A stretch of DNA of 64,000 nucleotides from Fontibacillus puldeungensis (GCF_042678945.1 NZ_JBHTLM010000003.1:62001-126000); one strand, 5' to 3'. Counted from the first letter of the stretch, positions 18,074 through 26,385 are shown. The notes: a model not told the origin generated them from the letters alone. Program-made: numbers and translations.

Positions 18074-18901
18074 TTATCGGTATTTGACGGTATGCAGTAG
18101 CTCGGTCAAATCGACAAAGCTGTAGCCGCTGGCTTTGAGAAAACGGATAATTTCCGGCAATGCCTTGACCGTTCCTGTCAAGTCAGAGCCTACCCCTCCG
18201 CCGCCATGGTGGAGAACGATGGAGCCGGGGCCAACGGAAGATAAGACATTTCGCTTAACCTTTTCTTTGCTAAGACCTTTCCAATCCAAAGAATCCACGT
18301 CCCAATTGACGATCATATATCCGTTTTTCTTAAGCCATTTGACCTGTTCTTCCTTTATCTCACCGTAAGGTGGACGGATCAGCTTTGGCCTATAGCCAAC
18401 GGTGCGCTGTATAACTTTTTCCGTGCGCAAGATTTCATTTTGAAACTGTTTCAACGAACGTTTCTTGAAAGCAGGGTGGCTAAAGGAGTGATTCCCTATA
18501 AGATGTCCTTCGGAGTGGATTCGTTTTACAAGTGTGGGAAACTTCTTAGCTCGACTACCAACGATGAAAAAGGTCGCCTTCACCCCTTCCTTTCGCAGAG
18601 CTTCTAAAATTTGAGGTGTGAATCTGGGATCAGGCACATCGTCAAAAGTTAGGGCCACCTGCTTAATCTCAGAATCCCCTCGGAATTTAAACGTTTCAGA
18701 GTACTTCTTCCGCAGTTCTGCCAAGTTTTTCGGCTTGCTAAGGGAAAGCATGGTTTCAGCCGGAGCGACGGTTTGTACCGAAATAATTTCGGGAGAATTG
18801 TAAGTCGGCTGGGGAAAGCTCATCTCAGGCGCTTTATTGGTTAATGATATCGCTATAGCCACAGCGAAGGTTGCGAGCAGGCTGTTACGGACGTAAGGCA
18901 T
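18074..18901 (-). CDS. Polysaccharide deacetylase (CE4/NodB family), exported
   Basis: A 275-residue CE4 protein with an N-terminal signal/anchor sequence. The NodB domain contains the catalytic base and metal Asp in TFDD (Asp87/Asp88), metal histidines in NHSFSHP (His138, His142), RPPYG, the WDVDSLDW strand and the terminal VLHHGG. Family members remove N-acetyl groups from peptidoglycan or other N-acetylglucosamine polymers. The position two after Asp88 is Val-Pro (DDVPDPR) where most have GPD, so the substrate loop may differ. It converges on the LysM-3D gene, and a second deacetylase is at 29004. Confidence 0.88.
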   Translation of the reverse strand: MPYVRNSLLATFAVAIAISLTNKAPEMSFPQPTYNSPEIISVQTVAPAETMLSLSKPKNLAELRKKYSETFKFRGDSEIKQVALTFDDVPDPRFTPQILEALRKEGVKATFFIVGSRAKKFPTLVKRIHSEGHLIGNHSFSHPAFKKRSLKQFQNEILRTEKVIQRTVGYRPKLIRPPYGEIKEEQVKWLKKNGYMIVNWDVDSLDWKGLSKEKVKRNVLSSVGPGSIVLHHGGGGVGSDLTGTVKALPEIIRFLKASGYSFVDLTELLHTVKYR

Positions 18902-19018
18902 TTAGGTTACCTCCTCGTTTTTCGGTACGCGAGATATATTAACTGGTATACCCTTATGCGCAGGAAATTATAAGAAACCTAGAAATAAAGCCGACTTTGC
19001 TAGGGTTCAATTGTGATG

Positions 19019-19034
19019 TGTGACAAACGTCACA
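19019..19034 (+). promoter_or_regulatory. Perfect Fnr/Crp-type palindrome upstream of pyrK
   Basis: TGTGACAAACGTCACA matches TGTGA-N6-TCACA, the half-site pattern of the Crp/Fnr family, with perfect six-base arms. It lies 60 nt before the pyrK start. No good -10 box is found at the spacing expected for activation, so it could be a repression site, or serve the divergent deacetylase gene. Confidence 0.5.
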
Positions 19035-19093
19035 GAAATCTTTTCAGAAAAATTGCATCTTTGATGAAGCAGATAAAGGGAAGAGGTGGATTC

Positions 19094-19789
19094 ATGGCAG
19101 AAGTAGTAGCTAATCAGCAAGTAGCGCAAGGAGTATATAAACTTACAGTGGCTGGTCACTTTTTAGGGAAAATGGGTCAGTTCTACATGCTTCGCGCCGG
19201 GGATCGCTATCCTTTGTTATCAAGACCGATTAGCATATTTGATCTCACAGAGGACCGGATTGAATTCCTGTATTTAGTCGTCGGGGAAGGGACAAAAATC
19301 TTTTCCGGCTTAAAACCGGGGGATACGATCCATTTGGATGGGCCGTTTGGTAACGGATTCTTCAAACCGGAGGGAAAAACGGCTTTTGTTGGAGGCGGTA
19401 TCGGTATCGCTCCGTTCTTTTATGCGCTGCGAGAAGTGCCTGATGCTGATGTGTATTTGGGCTTCAGCCGGGAGGCTTATATGGAGGAGGCATTCCGGAA
19501 GGCAGCCAAGGGGAACGTGATAGTGGATGTAGGCGGGGTCATTCTAGATCAGGTTGATTTTAATGCCTACGATACGATCATTGCCTGCGGTCCTCACCCG
19601 ATGCTGCATGCAGTTCAGCGCAAGCAGCTCAGCTCGGGAACTCGCGCTAAAGTGTATGTTTCGCTAGAGAACCGCATGGCGTGCGGAATTGGGGCGTGTC
19701 TGGTCTGCAGCGTCAAGTACCGGGACGGTCGGAAAAAAGCATGTGCGGACGGCCCTGTATTTCCGGCAGAGGAGGTCATATTCGAATGA
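19094..19789 (+). CDS. pyrK: Dihydroorotate dehydrogenase B electron transfer subunit
   Basis: PyrK carries FAD and a [2Fe-2S] cluster and passes electrons from PyrD to NAD+. Visible are the FAD-binding RPISIFD motif, the GGGIGIAPF NAD-binding loop and the cluster cysteines in MACGIGACLVC plus the later KKACADGPVF, near residues 197-218. An in-frame start 81 nt upstream is rejected because AGAGGTGG at 19082-19089 serves the ATG at 19094, giving 231 residues. The gene overlaps pyrD by ATGA. It is uncoupled here from other pyrimidine genes, and I see no PyrR attenuator. Confidence 0.93.
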   Translation: MAEVVANQQVAQGVYKLTVAGHFLGKMGQFYMLRAGDRYPLLSRPISIFDLTEDRIEFLYLVVGEGTKIFSGLKPGDTIHLDGPFGNGFFKPEGKTAFVGGGIGIAPFFYALREVPDADVYLGFSREAYMEEAFRKAAKGNVIVDVGGVILDQVDFNAYDTIIACGPHPMLHAVQRKQLSSGTRAKVYVSLENRMACGIGACLVCSVKYRDGRKKACADGPVFPAEEVIFE

Positions 19790-20718
19790 TCGACTTAACT
19801 TGCAACGTAGCAGGGGTGCATTTTAAAAACCCTATCGTCATGGCCTCCGGGACGTTTGGCTTCGGCAAAGAATACGGAGCTTTGTATGATATTAACCGGC
19901 TGGGAGGCATCTCCGGCAAAGGACTGACGCTGCACCCTAAAGCGGGGAACGATGGCGTACGGGTTGCGGAAACTGCATCAGGAATGCTAAACAGCGTCGG
20001 CTTGGAGAACCCGGGTGTAGAGGCGTTTCTCCGCGAGGAATGCACGCGTTGGGAAAAGCTCGACCTGGCAAGAATCGTCAACTTGGGCGGTAACACGATC
20101 CAGGAGTATGTCGAGGGCGCCCGTTTGATCGATGAGGATGCAGCGCGCCGTAATCGAGCAGGCAGCAAGGCCGTTGATATGATCGAGCTGAACATTTCCT
20201 GCCCGAATGTGAAAGCCGGGGGAATGGCCTACGGGATTAAGACGGAGGTTGCTCGCGACGTCGTGCGTCAAGTGAGAGAAGCTACTACATTGCCGCTCGT
20301 TGTGAAGTTATCCCCGAATGCGGAGGATATTACCGGCATGGCAGTCATGTGCCAGGAAGAGGGAGCGGACGGTGTCTCATTGATCAATACGTTCTCTGCC
20401 ATGAAAATTGATATTCACAAGCGCCGGAGTGTATTTAACAATCTTTATGCCGGGTTGTCAGGCCCTGCAATCAAGCCAATTGCTCTGCGAATGGTTCATC
20501 AGGTATGCAAAGCCGTGACAATCCCGGTAATGGGTATGGGTGGAATTAGCAGTGCCGAGGACATCATTGAATTTATTATGGCCGGGGCATCGGTTGTTCA
20601 GGTAGGGACATACAATTTTGTGAATTTACGCGCTGGCGAACAGCTCGTAGCTGATCTAGAAGACTTTATGCGTAAGGAAAGCATTGCTTCTTTGGACGAA
20701 ATTCGCGGCATCCTATAA
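19786..20718 (+). CDS. pyrD: Dihydroorotate dehydrogenase B catalytic subunit
   Basis: A 310-residue class 1B enzyme oxidising dihydroorotate to orotate with FMN. The motifs MASGTFGFGKEYG, NSVGLENPGVEAF, the active-site loop with catalytic Cys (ELNISCPN, near residue 139), KLSPN, and the FMN phosphate-binding GMGGISSAEDIIEFIMAGAS are present. The catalytic Cys rather than Ser marks class 1B, in agreement with the pyrK partner. ATG at 19786 overlaps the pyrK stop and is preceded by GAGGAGG. Confidence 0.95.
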   Translation: MIDLTCNVAGVHFKNPIVMASGTFGFGKEYGALYDINRLGGISGKGLTLHPKAGNDGVRVAETASGMLNSVGLENPGVEAFLREECTRWEKLDLARIVNLGGNTIQEYVEGARLIDEDAARRNRAGSKAVDMIELNISCPNVKAGGMAYGIKTEVARDVVRQVREATTLPLVVKLSPNAEDITGMAVMCQEEGADGVSLINTFSAMKIDIHKRRSVFNNLYAGLSGPAIKPIALRMVHQVCKAVTIPVMGMGGISSAEDIIEFIMAGASVVQVGTYNFVNLRAGEQLVADLEDFMRKESIASLDEIRGIL

Positions 20719-20757
20719 AATAAGAGCATATCTTATGAAGGAGGCTGCGGCATTCTC

Positions 20758-21087
20758 ATGTTTGATGATATTAAACTCGAAGCAATTCCCATGGGCCGTG
20801 ATCTGCTGCTCACGATTACCGGCGGAGAAGCCCATATCGGTTCGGCGTCTACAGCTTATCCGGTATCTGGGGGCTTTGATGTACAGACTACGGCTGTTCC
20901 GGGACACAAGGAGCATACGCTGAGCGCGGATTTTGCCCGCCGAGCCGCTGCCGCGTTGAACAGAACGGTAACCGTGGTCATGGGAATTCATTATGATAAC
21001 CTCACCAAAGAAGAGATTATGGCCATCTCGCAGCATACGTCAGACCTGTTAGAGAAGTATTTGCTTTCGGAAACGAATACCTTATAA
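20758..21087 (+). CDS. Small LpdD-like (prenylated-flavin chaperone family) protein
   Basis: A 109-residue protein with the pattern LLLTITGGEAHIGSASTAYP near the N-terminus, a HKE motif, and a C-terminal helix-rich GIHYDNLTKEEIMAI segment. I recognise this as the LpdD-like domain, named for the small subunit of gallate decarboxylase, thought to help load prenylated FMN into UbiD enzymes. It lies 39 nt after pyrD behind GAAGGAGGC, and no UbiD or UbiX gene is in the window. A role with the flavoenzyme PyrD is conceivable but speculative. Confidence 0.65.
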   Translation: MFDDIKLEAIPMGRDLLLTITGGEAHIGSASTAYPVSGGFDVQTTAVPGHKEHTLSADFARRAAAALNRTVTVVMGIHYDNLTKEEIMAISQHTSDLLEKYLLSETNTL

Positions 21088-21108
21088 TATTGCGAAACTC
21101 AACACAAA

Positions 21109-21143
21109 CAAGCAGAGAGCCTGTCTCTTTGCTTGTTTTGTTT
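21109..21143 (+). terminator. Terminator after the pyrKD-LpdD-like operon
   Basis: CAAGCAGAGAG (21109-21119) pairs with CTCTTTGCTTG (21125-21135), followed by TTTTGTTT. Confidence 0.8.
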
Positions 21144-21241
21144 GCATTTCATGTTTGTTCAGCAGCCTGAAATAAGTTATAAATGTATAGAAAGATCAAA
21201 AACTGACGATTCCTATTTTCGTTCTCAAATGATGGAGGTTC

Positions 21242-22519
21242 ATGATGATGGATAAGCATTCCCCTAAAGATAAATTTCGGCGTAAAGCGATCTCAGTAGC
21301 TGAGGCGCAAGCAAAAATACTGCCACTAGTGGGACGGACCGAAGCGGAGTATGTTCCCTTATACGAAGCACAAGGACGGATTCTTGCCGAGCAAATCACG
21401 GCACCGCACCCTTATCCGCATTTTCGCCGCTCCGGCATGGACGGGTTTGCGATACTTAGTAGCGATACGGCGGACTGTTCGGCGGACCATCCGGTTTTGC
21501 TAGAGGTCGTAGATGAAATTGCATGTGGCGCATTACCTCGGGTTCCGCTTGCTCCCGGCAAAGTTGCACGAATCATGACTGGGGCCAAAGTGCCGGATGA
21601 AGCCGATGCTGTGGTTATGTTTGAAATGACCGAAACCGTTACCCAGCACGGGAAGGTATTTATTCGGCTAATCAGAGAGATTGAAAAAGGGAAAAATATA
21701 ACGAATGTCGGACTGGAACTGGCAGCAGGAGATCCGATCCTTGCGCCAGGTCGAAACATAGGACCTGGTGAAATATCGGTGCTTGCGACGTTTGGCGTAC
21801 ATAGAGTTCCGGTTATGAAGCGGCCGCGTATCGCAATCTTCTCGACAGGCTCAGAGCTGCTTAGCATTGAGGAGCCGCTGCAGGATGGGAGAATCCGTAA
21901 CAGCAACACTTACATGTTGGCAAGTCAAATCAAGGAGGCTGGGGGAGAGCCGTATATCCTTGAGGCGATTAAAGACGACCTGGTAACCGCGCAGCGGCGG
22001 GTGCAGGAGGCTTTTGACGAGTATGATATGCTGGTTACAACGGGTGGGGTATCTGTCGGGGATTTCGACATTATGGCCGACCTGGTGTCCGATGGAGATT
22101 TGGAGATGCTTTTTAACAAAGTGATGATGCGTCCCGGGAGTGTGACGACGGCAGCGGTTATGGATGGAAAACTCTTATTTGCCCTTTCAGGCAATCCGGG
22201 AGCATGTTTTGTCGGCTTTGAGCTGTTTGTACGTCCGGCGATTGGCGGTATGCTGGGAGTACCACAGCCCTTTCTGACGGAAATAACTGCTGAGCTTGGT
22301 CGACCTTACCGTAAAATCAACAGCTTTACCCGTTATGTTCGTGGACGGCTTGAGGTAAGGGAAGGTAAGCTATTTGCCTATCCCGCTGAGCTGGATGAAT
22401 CTAACGTTATGATTACGATCAAGGACAGCGATGGATTAATCGTCATTCCACCATCAACCGAAGGTCGGGAGCCCGGTGAACTGGTTACGGTCCTGCGGCT
22501 GCCGGGCTGTTTGCTATGA
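21242..22519 (+). CDS. moeA: Molybdopterin molybdenumtransferase
   Basis: MoeA (425 residues) inserts molybdate into adenylylated molybdopterin. The domain order is normal: RSGMDGFAI near residue 65, IMTGAKVP with the acidic VVMFE, the MoCF domain (PRIAIFSTGSEL, LVTTGGVSVGDFDIM) and the C-terminal barrel. Start ATG follows GGAGG. mobB lies directly downstream; other cofactor genes (moaA, moaC, moaE, mobA) are not in the window. Confidence 0.95.
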   Translation: MMMDKHSPKDKFRRKAISVAEAQAKILPLVGRTEAEYVPLYEAQGRILAEQITAPHPYPHFRRSGMDGFAILSSDTADCSADHPVLLEVVDEIACGALPRVPLAPGKVARIMTGAKVPDEADAVVMFEMTETVTQHGKVFIRLIREIEKGKNITNVGLELAAGDPILAPGRNIGPGEISVLATFGVHRVPVMKRPRIAIFSTGSELLSIEEPLQDGRIRNSNTYMLASQIKEAGGEPYILEAIKDDLVTAQRRVQEAFDEYDMLVTTGGVSVGDFDIMADLVSDGDLEMLFNKVMMRPGSVTTAAVMDGKLLFALSGNPGACFVGFELFVRPAIGGMLGVPQPFLTEITAELGRPYRKINSFTRYVRGRLEVREGKLFAYPAELDESNVMITIKDSDGLIVIPPSTEGREPGELVTVLRLPGCLL

Positions 22520-22561
22520 TGCTCATCAATAGAAGGAAGCTTGTTATTGGAGGTGTATGTG

Positions 22562-23065
22562 GTGCCGCCCGTTGTCCAAATCGTTGGGTTCAAAAATAGT
22601 GGAAAAACAACGCTAATTACCCGACTTTTGCACTTATTTAATGGCATGAACTTAAAGGTGGCTGTTATTAAGCACGATGTTCACGGCTTTGAAGTGGATC
22701 GTGAGGGGACGGATACGTATCTTTTTCGTGAGACAGGAGCGGCTGCAGCCGCTATTGTATCCCCTTGGAGAACGGCCATAGTGGAAGAGCAGGAGACACC
22801 GTTAAGCGAATTAATCGAGCATTTTGCAGCATATGACCTAATCCTCGTCGAAGGGTTTAAACAGGCGCATTATCCAAAGCTGGTGCTGCTCCGAGGGCCA
22901 GAGGATGTTGCCCTTCTGGAGCAGTCAAACCATATTTGCGCCATAGTCCAATCGGAGTTGGCCGAGAAGAGACTGTCGGATGAACAAGCATACTTCAATC
23001 TGCCTTGCTTCCAGCGTAATGAAATGGAGCGAATAGCTCAGTTCATTACTCAAACGCTTCTGTAA
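22562..23065 (+). CDS. mobB: Molybdopterin-guanine dinucleotide biosynthesis protein B
   Basis: A small P-loop GTPase (Walker A GFKNSGKTTL) that assists MobA in adding GMP to molybdopterin. The motifs IKHDVHGFEVDREGTDT and DLILVEGFKQAHYPKLVLLR are typical. An open frame reaches 22541 (TTG), but GGAGG at 22549-22553 best fits the GTG at 22562 (8-nt spacing), giving 167 residues. It is co-transcribed with moeA. Confidence 0.92.
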   Translation: MPPVVQIVGFKNSGKTTLITRLLHLFNGMNLKVAVIKHDVHGFEVDREGTDTYLFRETGAAAAAIVSPWRTAIVEEQETPLSELIEHFAAYDLILVEGFKQAHYPKLVLLRGPEDVALLEQSNHICAIVQSELAEKRLSDEQAYFNLPCFQRNEMERIAQFITQTLL

Positions 23066-23076
23066 GGCACAACAAA

Positions 23077-23096
23077 AAAACGCCGTCAGGCGTTTT
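23077..23096 (+). terminator. Terminator of moeA-mobB
   Basis: AAAACGCC-GTCA-GGCGTTTT is a perfect 8-bp stem with a tetraloop. Confidence 0.85.
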
Positions 23097-23119
23097 CTTG
23101 TTTTTGGTCCCACCATATT

Positions 23120-23340
23120 AGGTCCTTTTCTCGCTCATCATACACAACTAAATGTATTTAGTGCAGCTATTTCCAGGCCAATTCTGAATTTTTGGATTTT
23201 AACTGCAATATGTACATCAAAAATTGGGCAATTTGGACTGACAGGCTATTTTGCTCCCTTTAATTGCACTTTTTACTTTTAAATGCTCGGGGTTTCCAGT
23301 AAGACGATGTTTAACTGTATAGAATACAACTAGTGAGTCC
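23120..23340. repeat. Gene-free AT-rich tract, possible intergenic repeat element
   Basis: No coding frame is supported here. The tract opens with a CTAAATGTATTTAG dyad followed by TGCAGCTATTT and later has AGGCTATTTTGCTCCC and AATTGCAC, so its ends carry inverted GTGCA/TGCAC-like motifs (AGTGCA near 23159, TTGCAC near 23265). The layout suggests a small non-coding repeat of the genome, but no second copy is in the window, so this is a guess. Confidence 0.25.
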
Positions 23341-23362
23341 TACGGCCGTCGGATACTGTTAG

Positions 23363-23384
23363 AAAAAACGTCGATCGACGTTTT
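23363..23384 (-). terminator. Terminator of xerS
   Basis: A perfect 20-bp palindrome (23365-23384), AAAACGTC-GATC-GACGTTTT, lies 14 nt beyond the xerS stop; on the minus strand it runs into six T residues. Confidence 0.75.
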
Positions 23385-23398
23385 CCGCCGACTTAACA

Positions 23399-24487
23399 TC
23401 ACGAACCCGTCTCGATCCGACGCTCGATCGCCTCGGACATCGTTTTGTCGGTAAGATGGGCATATACCTCGGTTGTTTCTGTTGAAGCGTGACCAAGCTG
23501 CTCTTTGGTTTTATAAATATCGTTCTGCAAATAATAATCCGTTGCGAAGGAATGGCGAAGCTTGTGGACGGTCAAATACGGTTTGCCAAAGCGTTTGGCA
23601 TATTTGATAATCATCGCTTGAATCGCCCGCTTCGTCATACGTTTGCCTTCCTTTTGCCCGTTGGGCACAGCGACGAATAGTGCTTTTTCACGTTTAGGCG
23701 TCCGGTATCGGGTTTGCCGCAAGGATAAATAGTGGATCAGATCGTCCTTGGATTGTTCGCGAAAATAGACCGGCGTTTTAAACGTCTCGTCATTATGACC
23801 TTTGCGGAAGACGTATACCAGCTTGTTATTCAGGTCCAAATCATTCACATTCAGATTGACGACCTCGGACACCCGTAGGCCTGAGTTGAGAATAAGACTG
23901 ACGATGCAGGCGTCTCGCTCTTTATTATGCTCATAGGCGTACAAAGCCTGCTTATTATCCGCAATATCATGTCCATACCCTTCAGCAATGTATCCTATAA
24001 ACTCGATCAGCTCGTCTTCCTCCAGTATTTTTCCCTTAAGTTTAGCTGCAGTGTCCTTTGGCTTATGTATCCGCTTAATCTCCACTTTCGCCATAATGTT
24101 GCGCTTAAGCAGCGGATAGAAATTTTCGTCTTCGGCAATTTGGCTTAAATAATGGAATAAGGAGCGGAGGGAGGACATTTTTCGCGAAACCGTAACCTTG
24201 GAATTGGTTCCTTCCGTGCGCGTGGTCAGATACAATCGGTAACCGACGATGCTCTCCATATGAAGAATCTCAAGATCGTTTAGCGTAATTTGAGCGTCTG
24301 TCTCCGCAGCTGATAGTCCTTCCGCCCGTAACCAACCAAAAAATTGCTCATAGTCCCGAACGTATTCGAGCAGGGTGGAAGGGGAAAGGTCCGGCAGCTT
24401 GTAATCGATAAATTGTTGTACGAACCAAGGCATAAGCACAACCTTTTCATCGAGTTTTTTACGGTCGATGCTTTTCTGAATATTCAT
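23399..24487 (-). CDS. xerS: Tyrosine recombinase XerS
   Basis: A 362-residue tyrosine recombinase. The N-terminal SAM-like DNA-binding domain (MPWFVQQFIDYKL, residues 19-31) and the catalytic domain with Arg205 (SGLRVSE), Lys229 (FRKGHN), His308/Arg311 (HKLRHSF), His333 (LGHAST) and the nucleophile Tyr342 (VYAHLT) are intact. Length and the MPW opening fit XerS, the single-recombinase chromosome dimer resolvase described in streptococci, rather than XerC/XerD (about 300 residues). It is flanked by housekeeping genes, with no att-like repeats or phage genes, against a prophage integrase. I could not identify a dif site. Confidence 0.82.
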   Translation of the reverse strand: MNIQKSIDRKKLDEKVVLMPWFVQQFIDYKLPDLSPSTLLEYVRDYEQFFGWLRAEGLSAAETDAQITLNDLEILHMESIVGYRLYLTTRTEGTNSKVTVSRKMSSLRSLFHYLSQIAEDENFYPLLKRNIMAKVEIKRIHKPKDTAAKLKGKILEEDELIEFIGYIAEGYGHDIADNKQALYAYEHNKERDACIVSLILNSGLRVSEVVNLNVNDLDLNNKLVYVFRKGHNDETFKTPVYFREQSKDDLIHYLSLRQTRYRTPKREKALFVAVPNGQKEGKRMTKRAIQAMIIKYAKRFGKPYLTVHKLRHSFATDYYLQNDIYKTKEQLGHASTETTEVYAHLTDKTMSEAIERRIETGS

Positions 24488-24522
24488 CTAGTTAACAGTA
24501 CCTCCTTCCGAAAAACTGTAAT

Positions 24523-25182
24523 TTAAACACGCACCAGGAAAATAAAATCCGGATCACCATGGGCTTGCGGAATTTCCTGAATTTCCACGTTTCCAAAGTG
24601 GGTCTTCAGCAAACCAGCAAAGTCAGGTGAAGGCGTCGCACTCCAGAATGTAATGCAGCCGTTTGGATTAAGCCGGGACTTCAGGACATGAAGTCCTTTG
24701 TCATCATACAGAGAGGCATTGCCGTCGTATACCTTCCAGTCTGGGCCGTTATCAATATCAAGACAGATCAAGTCAAAAGACTGCTTCGTTTCCCGAATCC
24801 AAGCCACAAGGTCAGCCTGAACCAGCTTTGTTCTGGGATTTGCCAAGGCATAATCGGAAACGGAAGCTAGAACAGTACGATTCCACTCGACTACCTTCGG
24901 TTCGATTTCAACAACAGTCACTTCTTTTACTCGTGGGTCTCGCAGCGCTTCCTGCAGCGAAAACCCAACGCCGAGACCGCCTACTAGCACCTGGCTTGGT
25001 TTATCAACATGCTGAAGCGCGCTTCGCACCAAAAGACGCTCCGATTCACCGTTATAAGTAGCCATTAGAAACGTACCGTTGCTAATGATTTCGTAGTACT
25101 GACCGCGTTGCTGAAGCTGAATTTCACCCCGTGGAGATTGTGCCCGTTCGATGACTTCAACTGGGGATTGTGAATCATTCAA
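24523..25182 (-). CDS. Spermidine-synthase-like methyltransferase-fold protein
   Basis: A 219-residue Rossmann-fold protein with a SpeE-like core: LVGGLGVGFSLQEAL (nucleotide loop), VTVVEIEPKVVEWN, LVQADLVAWI and DLICLDIDNGPDW. It lacks the full-length spermidine synthase N-terminal domain (about 280 residues usual), so the substrate is unsure; annotated relatives are called spermine/spermidine synthase-like. The start is TTG at 25182 with AGGAGGG upstream. A perfect MarR-type dyad lies 23-40 nt upstream and a MarR gene is next in line, so it is probably MarR-regulated. Confidence 0.75.
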   Translation of the reverse strand: MNDSQSPVEVIERAQSPRGEIQLQQRGQYYEIISNGTFLMATYNGESERLLVRSALQHVDKPSQVLVGGLGVGFSLQEALRDPRVKEVTVVEIEPKVVEWNRTVLASVSDYALANPRTKLVQADLVAWIRETKQSFDLICLDIDNGPDWKVYDGNASLYDDKGLHVLKSRLNPNGCITFWSATPSPDFAGLLKTHFGNVEIQEIPQAHGDPDFIFLVRV

Positions 25183-25204
25183 AATAGACCCTCCTATAAA
25201 GTTA

Positions 25205-25222
25205 ACATAATATTTATTATGT
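25205..25222. promoter_or_regulatory. MarR-type operator upstream of the spermidine-synthase-like gene
   Basis: ACATAATA-TT-TATTATGT is a perfect inverted repeat with 8-bp arms, preceded by GTTA. A near-identical 22-bp site is at 28861-28882, differing at only three central positions. Confidence 0.6.
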
Positions 25223-25258
25223 AAATAAGCGGTGGATATTCAAATTTCATATTTTGTA

Positions 25259-25684
25259 TTAGATAAAAGACTGATTGAATTTTTGCAGAAGCTGCCCAAA
25301 CTGCTGAGATTCGTCTTCCGACCAATTTTCTAACAGTTGTCGAATATGTGCTAGCCTCGCTTGCCTGTAATTAAGATACTCTTCTTCGCCGAGTTTTGTC
25401 AGTCGCAAAAAATAGGCTCTGCCATCTGCAGGATCAGGCTGACGGGTAACATATCCTTTATGCTCAAGAGCAGCGGTCTGCCGGCTCACCGTGGAAACAT
25501 CCAGTTGGATTTCCTCAGCCAACGCTTTAACACCGATGGAACCACTTAGTCTGATATGATGCAGCAACAAATATGCGGAGCGCTCAAGCTTTCCGGCCTT
25601 CGCCGAAGTGGTCATCGAGGTAATCCGGCGGTATAGAATGGCGATTTCAAGTTCTATCGTTTCAAGTAATTGTTCATCCATCAC
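25259..25684 (-). CDS. MarR-family transcriptional regulator
   Basis: A 140-residue winged-helix repressor. The core SIGVKALAEEIQLDVSTVSRQTAALEHKGYVTRQPDPADGRAYFLRLTKLGEE contains the recognition helix (STVSRQTAALE) and the wing DPADGR. It may start at GTG 25684 or at ATG 25681; GAGGT lies 6 and 9 nt upstream respectively. It is upstream of and co-directional with the spermidine-synthase-like gene, whose promoter region bears a dyad of the right type for it. Confidence 0.88.
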   Translation of the reverse strand: MMDEQLLETIELEIAILYRRITSMTTSAKAGKLERSAYLLLHHIRLSGSIGVKALAEEIQLDVSTVSRQTAALEHKGYVTRQPDPADGRAYFLRLTKLGEEEYLNYRQARLAHIRQLLENWSEDESQQFGQLLQKFNQSFI

Positions 25685-25797
25685 ATTAGTACCTCACACC
25701 AATTTAATATATTTATCGTACCATATGGACTAGGGATTTCAAATGAAGCGGGTTTACGTGTATGCAGTTTATAAATCCGTGGAACCCAGCCATGAGA

Positions 25798-25825
25798 TTG
25801 ACAATTTTGTAACTAGTTGTACAAT
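25798..25825 (+). promoter_or_regulatory. Promoter of the CBS-domain protein gene
   Basis: TTGACA (25798-25803) and TACAAT (25820-25825) are spaced by 16 nt, about 30 nt before the start codon. Confidence 0.6.
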
Positions 25826-25854
25826 ACAATTATATAGGGATTAGGGGGATTAAC

Positions 25855-26310
25855 ATGCAGGCTCATGAAATCATGATCAAGCAAGTCTATAAAGTCAAGG
25901 AAACCGATACCGTCCGTTCAGTCATCGAGAAATTTATCGAGAATCGGATCAGCGGACTTCCTGTTGTCAATGAACGGAATGAAATCGTATCCTACATCAG
26001 TGATGGGGATATTATGCGGTATATTGGGAAACACCGCGATGTGGTCGTTGACTCGATCTACTATATTGCCGTATTCCAAGGCGATCAGGAAGCTTATGAG
26101 GAACGTGCGAAACGGCTGCTTAATTTGAATGTTAAGGATATCGGTAAGAAGAAAGTGTTTAAAGTTTCCTGGGATACCGACATTGAAGATGTAGCCGCCA
26201 TTCTAGGTAAAAAGCAAATCAAGAAACTGCCTGTAGAACGAAATGGGGTCCTGGTCGGCATCATCAGTCGCGGAGATGTGATCAGACACTCTTTTAAAAC
26301 TCTATTATAA
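25855..26310 (+). CDS. CBS-domain pair protein
   Basis: A 151-residue stand-alone Bateman module: CBS1 (MIKQVYKVKETDTVRSVIEKFIENRISGLPVV...SDGDIMRYI) and CBS2 (KKVFKVSWDTDIEDVAAILGKKQIKKLPVERNGVLVGIISRGDVIRH). Such proteins bind adenine nucleotides and sense energy state or regulate partners. The ATG follows AGGGGG. It is monocistronic with its own promoter and two terminators; the partner is unknown. Confidence 0.88.
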   Translation: MQAHEIMIKQVYKVKETDTVRSVIEKFIENRISGLPVVNERNEIVSYISDGDIMRYIGKHRDVVVDSIYYIAVFQGDQEAYEERAKRLLNLNVKDIGKKKVFKVSWDTDIEDVAAILGKKQIKKLPVERNGVLVGIISRGDVIRHSFKTLL

Positions 26311-26315
26311 CCAGC

Positions 26316-26349
26316 AATCACCCGGGCATTTAAGGCTTGGGTGATTTTT
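26316..26349 (+). terminator. First terminator after the CBS gene
   Basis: AATCACCC (26316-26323) pairs with GGGTGATT (26339-26346), followed by TTT. Confidence 0.8.
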
Positions 26350-26355
26350 ATCAAG

Positions 26356-26385
26356 AACCTAGCGATGAAATTTCGCTAGGTTTTG
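26356..26385 (+). terminator. Second terminator after the CBS gene
   Basis: AACCTAGCGA (26356-26365) pairs perfectly with TCGCTAGGTT (26373-26382), followed by T residues. Confidence 0.8.

Noticed and set aside
23365..23384. Perfect 20-bp palindrome near xerS as a dif site
   Set aside because: It lies just after the gene stop and leads into a T tract on the same strand, so a terminator explains it; dif sites are about 28-31 bp with imperfect arms.
23399..24487. Integrase of a prophage or genomic island
   Set aside because: No phage genes, att repeats or tRNA target nearby, and length and N-terminus fit XerS.
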